DNA of 64,000 nt from Planktosalinus lacus (GTDB lineage Bacteria; Bacteroidota; Bacteroidia; Flavobacteriales; Flavobacteriaceae): positions 196,589-260,588 of the forward strand of contig NZ_BMGK01000002.1 of assembly GCF_014640155.1 (NCBI RefSeq), given 5' to 3'. Position 1 is the first letter of the stretch. Every line of letters begins with the position of its first letter. The notes beneath the pieces are model-generated. The model was not told the DNA's origin, ran no database searches, and saw only the letters and a list, made by a program, of their open reading frames with translations. This document shows, piece by piece, positions 7,540 through 16,273 of the stretch. The position numbers were made by a program, and so were the translations under genes.

Positions 7540-8463
7540 TTATAAGTAATGTTCCCCTGGTTCTATATTTTTTTTACGGCTAACTGCAATTGGCTCAATT
7601 AATGATTTCAAAAGTGTTAGTTGTGTTTTGGTTTTTGAGGCATTTGAAAACTGCAGTTTTAAATAGTGTCTCAATAACTTTTTCTTTAATTGATTGATTT
7701 CTTTTTGAATTGTAAACTCTTTCTTGTTTACATCTCCATAAATCAATTTATAGCGTCTTTCAAGTTGCTTATAATAGGCATTACTATATTTCATTATCGG
7801 CTTGATTACTCTGTCTTCCCTATCATGACGTAAAAAAGTGTCAAGAACAATCCCTATTTTTAAGCCATGATATAAAACACGCTGGCAATAGTTATCATCC
7901 TCCCCATAATGAAAAAAGATTGGATCAAAACCGCCCACAGTTTCTATACATTCACGAGATAGTAACCACCCTGCAGCGTTGACAAAGGGCACTTCATACA
8001 GCTCCCCTGATTTGTCAATAAGTAGGTCTGACATTAATTTAGGGGCTTTTTGAAAACTGATGTAGTTGCCAAAATTTCTATCCAGCACATTGCCTTTTCC
8101 ATTAAGATGAATGGGACTCAAAATACCAAATTGCGGATTGACTTGTTGTTTTTTGACAAGAACTTCTAAACAGTCATCAACCAAATAAGCATCCTGGTTC
8201 AATAAAAATATGCTTTCTGCTCCATGTTTTAAAGCATACGAAATACCCACATTGTTGCCCTGACCAAAGCCTATGTTTTTGTCTTGGGGCAATAGCGTAA
8301 CTTTTGGATAATTGGATTGTATGTGAGCAACTGTTTTGTCTGTTGAAGCATTGTCAACAACTATTACCGGATGATTGCCGGCGCTTTGCAAACAGCGGTC
8401 AATCCAGGGCATGGCGTTGTAGGTGACGGTTACAATAAATATTTTTTTCGTTATGTTACTCAT
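7540..8463 (-). CDS. Glycosyltransferase family 2 (rhamnosyltransferase-like)
   Basis: This 307-residue GT-A fold enzyme has VTVTYNAMPWIDRCLQS and VIVVDNASTDKT for the nucleotide site, NIGFGQGNNVGI, and an LLNQDAYL motif in place of the DxD. VNAAGWLLSRECIETVGGFDPIFFHYGEDDNYCQR supplies the acceptor-side acidic residues. It resembles rhamnosyl- or other deoxysugar transferases of surface polysaccharides; donor and acceptor cannot be read from sequence. It overlaps the upstream glycosyltransferase gene by 4 bases (ATGA), so they are co-translated. It is the last gene of the polysaccharide set on this strand. Confidence 0.85.
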   Translation of the reverse strand: MSNITKKIFIVTVTYNAMPWIDRCLQSAGNHPVIVVDNASTDKTVAHIQSNYPKVTLLPQDKNIGFGQGNNVGISYALKHGAESIFLLNQDAYLVDDCLEVLVKKQQVNPQFGILSPIHLNGKGNVLDRNFGNYISFQKAPKLMSDLLIDKSGELYEVPFVNAAGWLLSRECIETVGGFDPIFFHYGEDDNYCQRVLYHGLKIGIVLDTFLRHDREDRVIKPIMKYSNAYYKQLERRYKLIYGDVNKKEFTIQKEINQLKKKLLRHYLKLQFSNASKTKTQLTLLKSLIEPIAVSRKKNIEPGEHYL

Positions 8464-9266
8464 TTACCGGAATTAACAATTAATGACTTTATCCATTTTT
8501 TAAAAAAATACAAGGTGCTTCTAAAAGGACTTTCATTAAATTCTGCTAGTTCTTTGAAATTTTTATTAAAATAAAAAAAATAATAATCACAATATTTTTT
8601 CCTTATATAACTTTTATTAGCAGCAAACATTTCAGAGTTAAATGAATTTATCATTGAATTTTTAGAAACCCTATAATCAAAAGTAATTTCATTTAAATGT
8701 TTAAAAGTCGTTTTAATTGAACCAAATGCAAGCCATAAATCCCAATCTTCATTCCCCTGATAGGGCATTTTAGTATCATAACCATTTACATTCTTCCACA
8801 ATGATTTTCTATAAACAGCACAGGCATCTATATAGTTTTTTATTAACATTTGTTCAAAATTATATTGATTAATAATCCACTCTTCTTCTTTTTCTCCAAA
8901 AAACATCGCATTTCCATGGACTACACCAACGCTTGGCTCTTGGTCCAATATATTTATAGCTTTTTTAGTGAAATCAGGTCTTATTTTATTGTCAGAATCT
9001 AAAGGGAGGATATAGACACCATTTGATTTTGAAATTCCAAAATTTCGGGCATCGCCTAAACCACCGTTTTCTTTTTTATAGTATTTGAAACGAGAATCTT
9101 TATCTACCCAATCTAATGCAATTCGTTCTAAACCATCTGGAGAACTGTCATTGACAATAATGGCCTCCCAATTTTCAAAAACTTGTGTTTTAACAGAAGT
9201 TAAAGTTTCTCCTAGCGTTGACTCAGTATTGTAGCAAGGAATTATTATGGATAACTTGGGTGTCAT
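8460..9266 (-). CDS. Glycosyltransferase family 2
   Basis: This 268-residue protein begins LSIIIPCYNTESTLGETLTSV with EAIIVNDSSPDG, the classical GT2 nucleotide-binding start. LPLDSDNKIRPDF is the metal-binding DxD-like motif and GYDTKMPYQGNEDWDLWL carries the ED pair near the catalytic base. It has no membrane segment. The gene is AT-rich compared with cysD or wzm. It is divergent from the sulfotransferase gene at 9376 and overlaps the next glycosyltransferase gene by 4 bases. Its role in building the sulfated glycan is inferred from position. Confidence 0.85.
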   Translation of the reverse strand: MTPKLSIIIPCYNTESTLGETLTSVKTQVFENWEAIIVNDSSPDGLERIALDWVDKDSRFKYYKKENGGLGDARNFGISKSNGVYILPLDSDNKIRPDFTKKAINILDQEPSVGVVHGNAMFFGEKEEEWIINQYNFEQMLIKNYIDACAVYRKSLWKNVNGYDTKMPYQGNEDWDLWLAFGSIKTTFKHLNEITFDYRVSKNSMINSFNSEMFAANKSYIRKKYCDYYFFYFNKNFKELAEFNESPFRSTLYFFKKWIKSLIVNSGK

Positions 9267-9375
9267 ATAAATAATTTAAGGCAAGATATAACTTGTCATT
9301 AAATAAAAAAAGTGTACTAAAGATTTGAATCAAATTATTTAACTAATTTAGTTTTCTCAACTTTTTTTTGTTTCA

Positions 9376-10206
9376 ATGGCTAGATATAATGAACAAAATA
9401 TTATTTTTTTACATCTTCCAAAAAATGGGGGTAATACACTTCACGGAATACTAGATATATTGTATTCTAAAGAAAACACCTTTAGTATAAAAGTAGTTGA
9501 TAATACTAAACTAAATATCTCTGAATTCAAGGAGCTTCCTGAAAAAGAAAGAGCTAAAATAAAATTATTAAAAGGTCATATGTATTTTGGGCTTCATAAA
9601 TATCTAGTAGGTCCTTCTGATTATTTTACCTTTTTAAGAAAACCGGAAGACCGAATTGTTTCATTTTATCATTATGCAAAAAGCCGACCTCAACACCGGC
9701 TATATAATCAAATTAAAGACAATAATTGGTCCTTAAAGGAATTTGTAGCTAATTCTATCGATGAAGATGTTCATAACGCTCAAATAAGATGGATAAGTGG
9801 TTTAAAAGGTGCAAGTGAGCAAAAAATGCTAGATAAAGCAAAAAAAAATATTGACCAACATTTTTCATTTGTTGGACTTCAAGAACAGTTTGACATTTCT
9901 TTAATTATCTTAAGTAAATTATATGGATGGGGGTTACCTTATTATAAATATTTAAACAAAGGAACTCATCATAATAAAAAAAAATCAATTGATTTAGAAA
10001 CCAAAAAAATAATTACCGCTAAAAATTATGGAGATGAGCAGTTATATTCCTATGTAGAAAAACTTTTTTTGGAATATCAAACAAAAATTAAAGGATTATC
10101 TTTTCAATTGAAGTTATTATGGTTGAGTAATAAACTCTATTCAAATCCATTTGGAAAAATAATTTTGCAGCGCGTGGTAAACATTAACTCTTCAAAGGAT
10201 ACCTAA
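9376..10206 (+). CDS. Sulfotransferase (Sulfotransfer_2 type)
   Basis: This 276-residue protein has the PAPS 5'-phosphosulfate loop IIFLHLPKNGGNTLHGIL near residue 10. The 3'-phosphate region is FTFLRKPEDRIVSFYHYAKS near residue 90. These are the two hallmarks of PAPS-dependent carbohydrate sulfotransferases. It is the only gene on the plus strand inside the glycosyltransferase cluster. Its 3' end overlaps the convergent gene at 10184 by 23 bases. The donor would come from the cys operon at 17.6-22.3 kb. The acceptor is unknown but is probably the glycan made by the neighbours. Confidence 0.8.
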   Translation: MARYNEQNIIFLHLPKNGGNTLHGILDILYSKENTFSIKVVDNTKLNISEFKELPEKERAKIKLLKGHMYFGLHKYLVGPSDYFTFLRKPEDRIVSFYHYAKSRPQHRLYNQIKDNNWSLKEFVANSIDEDVHNAQIRWISGLKGASEQKMLDKAKKNIDQHFSFVGLQEQFDISLIILSKLYGWGLPYYKYLNKGTHHNKKKSIDLETKKIITAKNYGDEQLYSYVEKLFLEYQTKIKGLSFQLKLLWLSNKLYSNPFGKIILQRVVNINSSKDT

Positions 10207-11080
10207 AACTTAAATATAATTTATATAAATATTGCTTCCATTCAAACTTTGGGTATTTTAGCTTAGATAAATTTTCAATTTTATATTCTTGCTTTTTGAC
10301 TACAATTTGCTTCTCTTCTTTACTTAGAATTGGATAAATAATAGAATAAAATGTTAGATAATTTTTATCTTTTTCTTTTTTGTTGAACTTTGAATAAATA
10401 CCTTTTTCATGAATTCTATAAACAGACATGACTTCATTCAAACATTTAATGCTTCCACCATTTAAGGTTAATATTTTATAGAGTCCTAAATCTCCAAATG
10501 GGATTTTTGTAAACCAAATAGGAATTGAAAACTTAATTGGCTTCCTAAACACAACACTCGAAGTGGTAATAAAATTGTGATACCTCAAGAGATCAGAATA
10601 TTTAAATTCAAAAAAATCCGAAATTTCAGGAATGGGATGAAGCGATAAAGAATTGTTTTCACGCAATAAATTTGCACGATGAAAACAAATAACACACTCC
10701 TTATTTACCTCCAAAAAATCTACTTGCTTTTGCAATTTTAACGGGTCTGTCCAGTAGTCGTCGCCATCTAATAAAGCAATATATTTACCTTCACAATTAT
10801 TGAGAATATCGATAAAATTATAGATTCTACCTTTCTTTTTTCTTACTTTCCAATATGAATCATAAGGTTTTCTATCTAAAATTTTGAATGTTATGTTTTG
10901 TGTGTTTGAATACGATTTTACAATTTCTAAAGTTCGATCAGTCGAAAAATCATCACCTACAACAACCTCAATGGGAAAATCTGTTTTTTGAATCAGAATA
11001 CCTTCTATAGCCTCATTAATATAATCTTCATTGTTGAAAATCATAAACCTAATACTTAATAGAGGTTTTATTTGATTCAT
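10184..11080 (-). CDS. Glycosyltransferase family 2
   Basis: This 298-residue GT2 enzyme has LSIRFMIFNNEDYINEAIEGIL and IEVVVGDDFSTDRTLEIV at the N-terminus and a clear ALLDGDDYWTDPLKLQKQV motif with DxD. The C-terminal third is rich in Lys and aromatic residues. It follows the methyltransferase gene with a 4-base overlap, so it belongs to the same transcript as the genes up to wzt. Its 3' end runs 23 bases into the convergent sulfotransferase gene, which suggests that the sulfotransferase was inserted or that the ends drifted together. The sugar specificity is unknown. Confidence 0.85.
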   Translation of the reverse strand: MNQIKPLLSIRFMIFNNEDYINEAIEGILIQKTDFPIEVVVGDDFSTDRTLEIVKSYSNTQNITFKILDRKPYDSYWKVRKKKGRIYNFIDILNNCEGKYIALLDGDDYWTDPLKLQKQVDFLEVNKECVICFHRANLLRENNSLSLHPIPEISDFFEFKYSDLLRYHNFITTSSVVFRKPIKFSIPIWFTKIPFGDLGLYKILTLNGGSIKCLNEVMSVYRIHEKGIYSKFNKKEKDKNYLTFYSIIYPILSKEEKQIVVKKQEYKIENLSKLKYPKFEWKQYLYKLYLSFRYPLKS

Positions 11081-11781
11081 TTATTTGTTATTTTATAAAA
11101 AAGCTGTCCTTCAAAAAATGTATCTTTTATTTCACCAGTATTATAATCAAGAAACCAGGTTTTTTGAATTTCTAAGTTCAAATTTTTAACGTAAGATGTT
11201 AAATCAAAAGGGTTATGAATAAAAACTTTAGTTTTCTTATCACCTTCACCAATATGAAAAACTCCATTATTATCACTAGGACTTAAAAAATCTATCTTCA
11301 GGTTTTTCATAACGTTTGAATAACCGTAATGAGTAATGTTGTATCTGTTATTTACATCTAAATAAAAGACTCCTCCACTGTTTAAACGTTTTTCAATTAT
11401 CTGAAAAAATTGCTTTCTTAAGGTATTTGAATTTATATGGCCAATTACATTCCACAAACAGGTAATTAAATCAAATTTTCTGTCAGTTTTATAATCAAAA
11501 AAAGAATTATTAGCTATAGTTAAATTTTTAACTGATTTGATTTGCTCCAGCATTTTTGAACTATCGTCAACCAATGTCGAATTTAAGGGATTCAATGAAT
11601 TAATCATTTTGAGACTTCTTCTGCCATCTCCTGAACCAATGTCTAAATAATTATTGATTTTTTTATTCTTATTTTCTGATATAATAATATCATCAACGGC
11701 GTTTAAATAATTTATTCTCTCTTTAGAGATTAATGTATAATCCTTGGCAATTACATTGTAATATTTTTTTGAATCTAACAT
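11077..11781 (-). CDS. SAM-dependent methyltransferase (class I)
   Basis: This 234-residue protein has the Rossmann SAM-binding motif NNYLDIGSGDGRRSLKMI near residue 45, then LVDDSSKML for the acidic residue that binds ribose. FDLITCLWNVIGHI and RLNSGGVFYLDVNN follow as motifs II and III. It probably methylates a sugar or a glycan end. Its gene overlaps both neighbours by a few bases, so it lies inside the polysaccharide operon. Composition is AT-rich like the flanking genes. Chain-end methylation of O-antigens exported by Wzt systems with a C-terminal binding domain is known, which makes a capping role a reasonable guess only. Confidence 0.75.
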   Translation of the reverse strand: MLDSKKYYNVIAKDYTLISKERINYLNAVDDIIISENKNKKINNYLDIGSGDGRRSLKMINSLNPLNSTLVDDSSKMLEQIKSVKNLTIANNSFFDYKTDRKFDLITCLWNVIGHINSNTLRKQFFQIIEKRLNSGGVFYLDVNNRYNITHYGYSNVMKNLKIDFLSPSDNNGVFHIGEGDKKTKVFIHNPFDLTSYVKNLNLEIQKTWFLDYNTGEIKDTFFEGQLFYKITNK

Positions 11782-12647
11782 AAGTAACCATGCTTTTCAA
11801 GGGTTGCTTTTGCAATATTGTTGAAAGTTTTAATATCCATTTTTGTAAGGTCCTTATTAAATTTACCGATGTTATTAATATCCGGGGGTTGCATTAATTT
11901 TTCTTTCCAATTCAAAAACTCAAGCGGTTCAATATTTGAAGACTCATTTTTATAATAAAACAATTGATTGTCCATAAAGTCTAAATTCAGTTTATCTAAC
12001 ACTTTTTTTGTGGTCAATTTTAAATTTCTAACTAAATCTTCATAATAAATTGTTATTTTATTATCAGAATGTATGGTATCTAAGAACCTCTCTATAGATG
12101 CTATGTTTGTTTTCCAATCTTGCGCTATGACTTCAATTTTATTTGACAGCTTTGGGGCATATTTGTGTTTCAACTCCTTTTTAGCCAGATTTTTATAAGA
12201 ACAAGCAATATCTCTACCATCTCTAATTATATGAACATAGAGCGCGTTTGGATAATAGTGTTTAATCCGTTCAAGTTTGTCTTTCCATAAACTATTCTTA
12301 TCTCCCCAATAAAAAATTTGTTCAGTGCTATTTCTGGAATAAAAATAATATATAAGACTAGTTAAATGTGCATAGTTTTGAATTTTTTCTGATTCAAGAA
12401 ATCTGATTAATTCAGATTTAGAAATATTCCAAGTTTCAAACTTTGTTGAATTAAATAAGTCCTCAATATATTGATGTAAATAATCATCTTTCCAATTACC
12501 ATATTTTTCTTCTAACCAAAGAAAAAAATGAGATTCAGGTGGAATAGAAATACGGTCGTTGTTGTGAAGTATAAGTCTCAAAAGTGATGTCCCAGATCGT
12601 GGGTTTCCTAAAATAAAAATTGGCTTATCCCATATAAAGCTTTTCAT
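11775..12647 (-). CDS. Sulfotransferase (Sulfotransfer_3 type)
   Basis: This 290-residue protein has the PAPS-binding loop PIFILGNPRSGTSLLRLILHN near residue 14 and the 3'-phosphate motif YVHIIRDGRDIACSYKNLAK near residue 140. It differs from the sulfotransferase at 9376, so the locus encodes two non-redundant enzymes. The gene lies 2 bases after the aminotransferase gene and overlaps the methyltransferase gene by 7 bases, placing it firmly in the operon. It needs PAPS from the nearby cysC-cysD-cysN products. The acceptor is unknown; an amino sugar made by the DegT enzyme would be one candidate. Confidence 0.85.
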   Translation of the reverse strand: MKSFIWDKPIFILGNPRSGTSLLRLILHNNDRISIPPESHFFLWLEEKYGNWKDDYLHQYIEDLFNSTKFETWNISKSELIRFLESEKIQNYAHLTSLIYYFYSRNSTEQIFYWGDKNSLWKDKLERIKHYYPNALYVHIIRDGRDIACSYKNLAKKELKHKYAPKLSNKIEVIAQDWKTNIASIERFLDTIHSDNKITIYYEDLVRNLKLTTKKVLDKLNLDFMDNQLFYYKNESSNIEPLEFLNWKEKLMQPPDINNIGKFNKDLTKMDIKTFNNIAKATLEKHGYLC

Positions 12648-12649
12648 TT

Positions 12650-13726
12650 TTATTCTTTAAGATTGTTTATAATACGAACCACCAATTCAATTTCGTCAGC
12701 AGCTAAACCTTTGTAAATAGGCAAACATAGTATTCTTTTAGAAATATCTTCAGAAACTATCATTTCTTTATACTGTAAATAGTTTAATGTATTTAATGAA
12801 GGGTAAAAATACCTTCTTGTATTAATTTGTTTTTCTGTGAGATTAAACATGAGTTGTTTTAAGGTCTCTTCAGATTTTAAAATAATAGGGTAATAACTAT
12901 AATTCCAATAAGTTCCTTCACGTAATGATATCCTTCTTTTATCATTAAAATTAATTGTTGAGTTATAGGTGTCATATATTTGTTTTCTTTCTTCTATTAA
13001 CGAATCTACATAGGGTAAAACAGCTAAACCCAATGCAGCTTGAAGTTCACTCATTTTAGCATTTATTCCAACATCAAAATATTGCTCAGGTTTAAAGTGT
13101 CCAAAATTATGACTGTAAAACATCAAGTCATTTAATTCCTTATTTTTTGTAATCCAACATCCACCCTCACCCGTATGAAAGAGTTTCGTAGCGTGAAAGC
13201 TACAGGTACTTACATCGCCATAGGTAAAAAGGGATTCACCTTTGTAGCTCACGCCAAAAGCGTGGGCAGCATCATAAATCACTTTGAGTCCATGCTTGTA
13301 AGCAATGGCCTCAATTGCTTCCACCGCACAAGGGTTGCCAAAGACATGGGTAGCGAGAATGGCCGTCGTTTTGGGCGTAATCGCAGCTTCAATCAACCGT
13401 TCATCAATGGTTAAATACTCCGGGTGGATGTCCACAAACACCGGCGTACAATGTTGCCATACGATGGCTGCTGTGGTGGCAACATAGCTAAAGGGAGTGG
13501 TAATAATTTCACCGCCCTTGCCCAGCAGCTCGAGTGCAATTTGCAAGGGTACTGTCCCGTTGTTGGTACAGGTAAGGTTAGGTACTTCTAAATAGGTTTT
13601 TAGTTTGCCTTCAAGTTCCAACACCAGTTCGCCCCGGTTGGTCAACCACTGCTTGTCCCAGGCGCGCTGTAGAATGGCGCGGTACTCTTCTATGGGTGGG
13701 AGAAAAGTTTTGGTGACGGTGATCAT
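12650..13726 (-). CDS. DegT/DnrJ/EryC1/StrS sugar aminotransferase
   Basis: This 358-residue PLP enzyme has the family blocks: TNNGTVPLQIAL, ITTPFSYVATTAAI, IYDAAHAFGVSYKG (PLP-contacting Asp and His) and SFHATKLFHTGEGG with the Schiff-base Lys. It should convert a keto-sugar nucleotide to an amino sugar. By eye the 5' part (about 13150-13726) is markedly richer in GC than the 3' part (12650-13150), so the gene may be a recombinant. It overlaps the FkbM gene by 4 bases. Confidence 0.85.
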   Translation of the reverse strand: MITVTKTFLPPIEEYRAILQRAWDKQWLTNRGELVLELEGKLKTYLEVPNLTCTNNGTVPLQIALELLGKGGEIITTPFSYVATTAAIVWQHCTPVFVDIHPEYLTIDERLIEAAITPKTTAILATHVFGNPCAVEAIEAIAYKHGLKVIYDAAHAFGVSYKGESLFTYGDVSTCSFHATKLFHTGEGGCWITKNKELNDLMFYSHNFGHFKPEQYFDVGINAKMSELQAALGLAVLPYVDSLIEERKQIYDTYNSTINFNDKRRISLREGTYWNYSYYPIILKSEETLKQLMFNLTEKQINTRRYFYPSLNTLNYLQYKEMIVSEDISKRILCLPIYKGLAADEIELVVRIINNLKE

Positions 13727-14511
13727 TTTGTAGTAAATTGATAATTCTTATCTAATTTTCCATTTTTTTTAATAAAAACAAATTCACAAAGCCAAAGAAT
13801 TTTATTCTCAAATGGTCTGTTTAAGTCAGTAATATCAAAAAACATAAATCCTTTTTCATCTAAGAAGTTTACAACCTCCTTTACATTATTTGGAACTCTT
13901 TTGTTCATAACACCAACTTCAACTAATATGATTTCAATTTCAATTAAATACTTACCCGCTCCTTTCAGTACTTTTATATCAAATCCTTCAGCATCAATCT
14001 TAAGGATATCAGGTAAAGGTAATCTATGTTTTTCAATTACATTATCCAATCGATTTACCGGTAGTTCTATTTGTTTAAATCCGAGATTATTTGCTTCTGT
14101 TCCACTATAAGAAAAACTTCTACCATCATCCCGGCTATGTAATGTAAAACTCATTGTGCTTTCTGTATCCCCTATACCAATATTAAATAAAGTAATGTTT
14201 TTATCTAAAGGTATATTTGTTGAAATATCATTTTTAAGTTCTAATTGGGGTTCAAATAGATAATATTGAGCGTTTGGAAAATAGAGTAAACATTGTTTTG
14301 TCCATGTGCCTTTATGAGCACCTACATCAAATATTACTTCCGGATTAAAATTTTGGTTTTTTAATAACGTAAAGAAATTGTGCAATAAATTATTCTTAGA
14401 ATATTCATCTTTTCGACTAGGCTTGGCTCTTAATAGTTTTAAATGAGTAGACTTTTTAATAATGGTGAATCCCAAAAAATTAAAAAACCTCTTTAGTATC
14501 TTTTTTACCAT
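13723..14511 (-). CDS. FkbM family methyltransferase
   Basis: This 262-residue protein carries the SAM-binding motif PEVIFDVGAHKGTWTKQ near residue 58 and the FkbM signature PDILKIDAEGFDIKVLKGA near residue 165, followed by EIILVEVGV. FkbM enzymes O-methylate hydroxyls on sugars and polyketides. The basic N-terminus (MVKKILKRFFNFLGFTIIKK) could touch the membrane. The gene is AT-rich, in contrast with the GC-rich 5' parts of wzt and the aminotransferase gene on either side. It overlaps wzt by 7 bases and so is read from the same message. Confidence 0.85.
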   Translation of the reverse strand: MVKKILKRFFNFLGFTIIKKSTHLKLLRAKPSRKDEYSKNNLLHNFFTLLKNQNFNPEVIFDVGAHKGTWTKQCLLYFPNAQYYLFEPQLELKNDISTNIPLDKNITLFNIGIGDTESTMSFTLHSRDDGRSFSYSGTEANNLGFKQIELPVNRLDNVIEKHRLPLPDILKIDAEGFDIKVLKGAGKYLIEIEIILVEVGVMNKRVPNNVKEVVNFLDEKGFMFFDITDLNRPFENKILWLCEFVFIKKNGKLDKNYQFTTK

Positions 14512-15722
14512 GTTGTATTTATTTCAGTAATTTTTGCATCAAGTAGAAAAGGAGTCCACATTTGTCTGTTATGGATTATCCTAAGTGAAATTGCCTTATG
14601 TTCTTTGTAAAATACATTATTCTCTAGCTTTTCAGATGCCGTGAAGGTTATATAATATATCCCCTTTGACAATTGTAAATTACTCAATTGAATTGTAACT
14701 CTTAATAAATTATCATCAATTTTATCAATATTAAAAAGATCTTGATTTTCAATAATTGCTTCTGCTACACCCCTTTGCTCTTTATCATACACTGCTAAAG
14801 AAATATTAGGGACTTTATCATGGTCTATTAATCTTATTTCAAATGTAATTTTAATTGAACTTCCCCATTCAACATCATATAAATTTTCAAAAGGTTGAAC
14901 GCCTTCAACAAAAGAATTCGTTAGTTTTATATTTCCGGAATCAAATACAACATTTGATTCTTGACCAGTATAAAACCTTTGGTAATATAAATCAATTCCT
15001 TCAGAAACCTGATTACCTTGAAACAAAGCCTTTCCTGACTCTAACATCATTATACTTGTTGCAACTCTGGACACCATGGGCATATTGTGTGACACAAAAA
15101 TCACAGCAGTTCTGGGTAAAATGGTATCAATGGTTTTGAAACACTTCAACACAAACCCTAGGTCGCCCACCGCCAGTACCTCATCAATAATCAATACATC
15201 CGGCTCCATTTGTGCTGCCACGGCAAAGCCCAAGCGCACTTTCATACCGCTGCTGTAATTCTGTACGGGCATATCGATAAAGTCTTCCAGCTCGGCAAAG
15301 GCAATGATGGCATCGAGCTTGCTGTCAATCTCCTTTCTGCTAAAGCCCAGGATGGCGCCGTTGTTGTAAATGTTTTCGCGTCCGGTCAAAATGGGGTTAA
15401 AGCCGGCACCCAGTTCAATCAAAGCGCCCACCCGGCCTTTGATGGTGACCTTTCCGGCATCGGGGTTGATGAGTCCGTTGAGTATTTTAAGCAGCGTACT
15501 CTTCCCGGCCCCGTTATGGCCAATAAGTCCTAAGCACTCGCCGCGGCGCAATGTAAAACTAATGTCCTTCACCGCCCAAAACTCCTTGTCCCGCAACAGG
15601 CGTTCGTTCTTATTGCCCGTCACCCCGCTCCACAGGTCCTTGACGCCATACCAAAGGCTGGTCTTGAGGTCTTTGCAGAACTTTTTGGAGAGGTTTTCAA
15701 CGATGACCAGGGGTTCTTCCAT
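14505..15722 (-). CDS. wzt: Polysaccharide ABC exporter, ATP-binding subunit (Wzt-type)
   Basis: This 405-residue protein has an ATPase domain (to about residue 245): Walker A GLIGHNGAGKSTLLK, signature NYSSGMKVRLGFA and Walker B VLIIDEVLAVGD. A beta-rich C-terminal domain (about 265-405) is typical of Wzt proteins that recognise the finished glycan before export. The membrane partner is at 16274-17113, but divergent and separated by repeats, whereas the two are usually adjacent in one operon. By eye, the DNA for the ATPase part is GC-rich and that for the C-terminal domain AT-rich, with the switch near 15060. It is the first gene of the minus-strand polysaccharide operon. Confidence 0.85.
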   Translation of the reverse strand: MEEPLVIVENLSKKFCKDLKTSLWYGVKDLWSGVTGNKNERLLRDKEFWAVKDISFTLRRGECLGLIGHNGAGKSTLLKILNGLINPDAGKVTIKGRVGALIELGAGFNPILTGRENIYNNGAILGFSRKEIDSKLDAIIAFAELEDFIDMPVQNYSSGMKVRLGFAVAAQMEPDVLIIDEVLAVGDLGFVLKCFKTIDTILPRTAVIFVSHNMPMVSRVATSIMMLESGKALFQGNQVSEGIDLYYQRFYTGQESNVVFDSGNIKLTNSFVEGVQPFENLYDVEWGSSIKITFEIRLIDHDKVPNISLAVYDKEQRGVAEAIIENQDLFNIDKIDDNLLRVTIQLSNLQLSKGIYYITFTASEKLENNVFYKEHKAISLRIIHNRQMWTPFLLDAKITEINTTW

Positions 15723-16273
15723 GGATGTTTTGATTGTTTTTGGGGAGGTTGTTTTTAAAAGTCGAAGATAAAAAGAAATTTTGAATTTGCTGTAGGTTTT
15801 AAGCTGTAGGCTTTAGGCTTTAGGCATTAGGCTGTAGGCTTTAGGCTGTAGGCTTTAGGCTTATTTGGAATTTGAGATTTGACACGAGCGAAGCGAACTG
15901 GCGAAGCAAATTTGGAATTTTTATACGTGGTGGATTTGGGTTTAAAAATAAGGTACCGATAAAGTTGTACCACAGAGTTTCACAAAGAAGCACAAAGTTG
16001 CACAGAGGTTTTAGTAAAGATTCAATGCGCAGTAGACTCTCTGCCAATGGCAAACCGGGGGGTCTGTAGCTGGGGTTATTTGGAATTTGGAATTTGGAAT
16101 TTGGTGCTTGGAATTTGGTGCTTAAATGCGCGATGGACTCTCCGCCTGTGGCGGACCGGGGGGTCTGCAGCTGGGCTTATTTGGAATTTGATACTTGGTG
16201 CTTGGTGCTTGGAATTTGTAATTTTTCTATCTTAGCACCCATTAACCATTCACTTAATAACCAATATCCAAAT
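15723..16273. repeat. Repeat-filled gap between wzt and wzm
   Basis: From 15785 to 15862 it holds TGTAGGC/TTTAGGC units at a 7-base period. From 16078 to 16125 and from 16184 to 16221 it holds TTTGGAA/CTTGGTG units, the reverse complement of those at 5036-5105. Between them are CTCTCCGCC...GGCGGACCGG hairpin segments with GGGGGGTCTG (about 16035-16070 and 16135-16170). Promoters for the two divergent genes must lie at its edges; none is obvious. Confidence 0.7.

Noticed and set aside
16094-16273. 60-residue N-terminal extension of Wzm
   Set aside because: It is encoded by TTTGGAA and GGCGGACCGG repeats and is not seen in the family.
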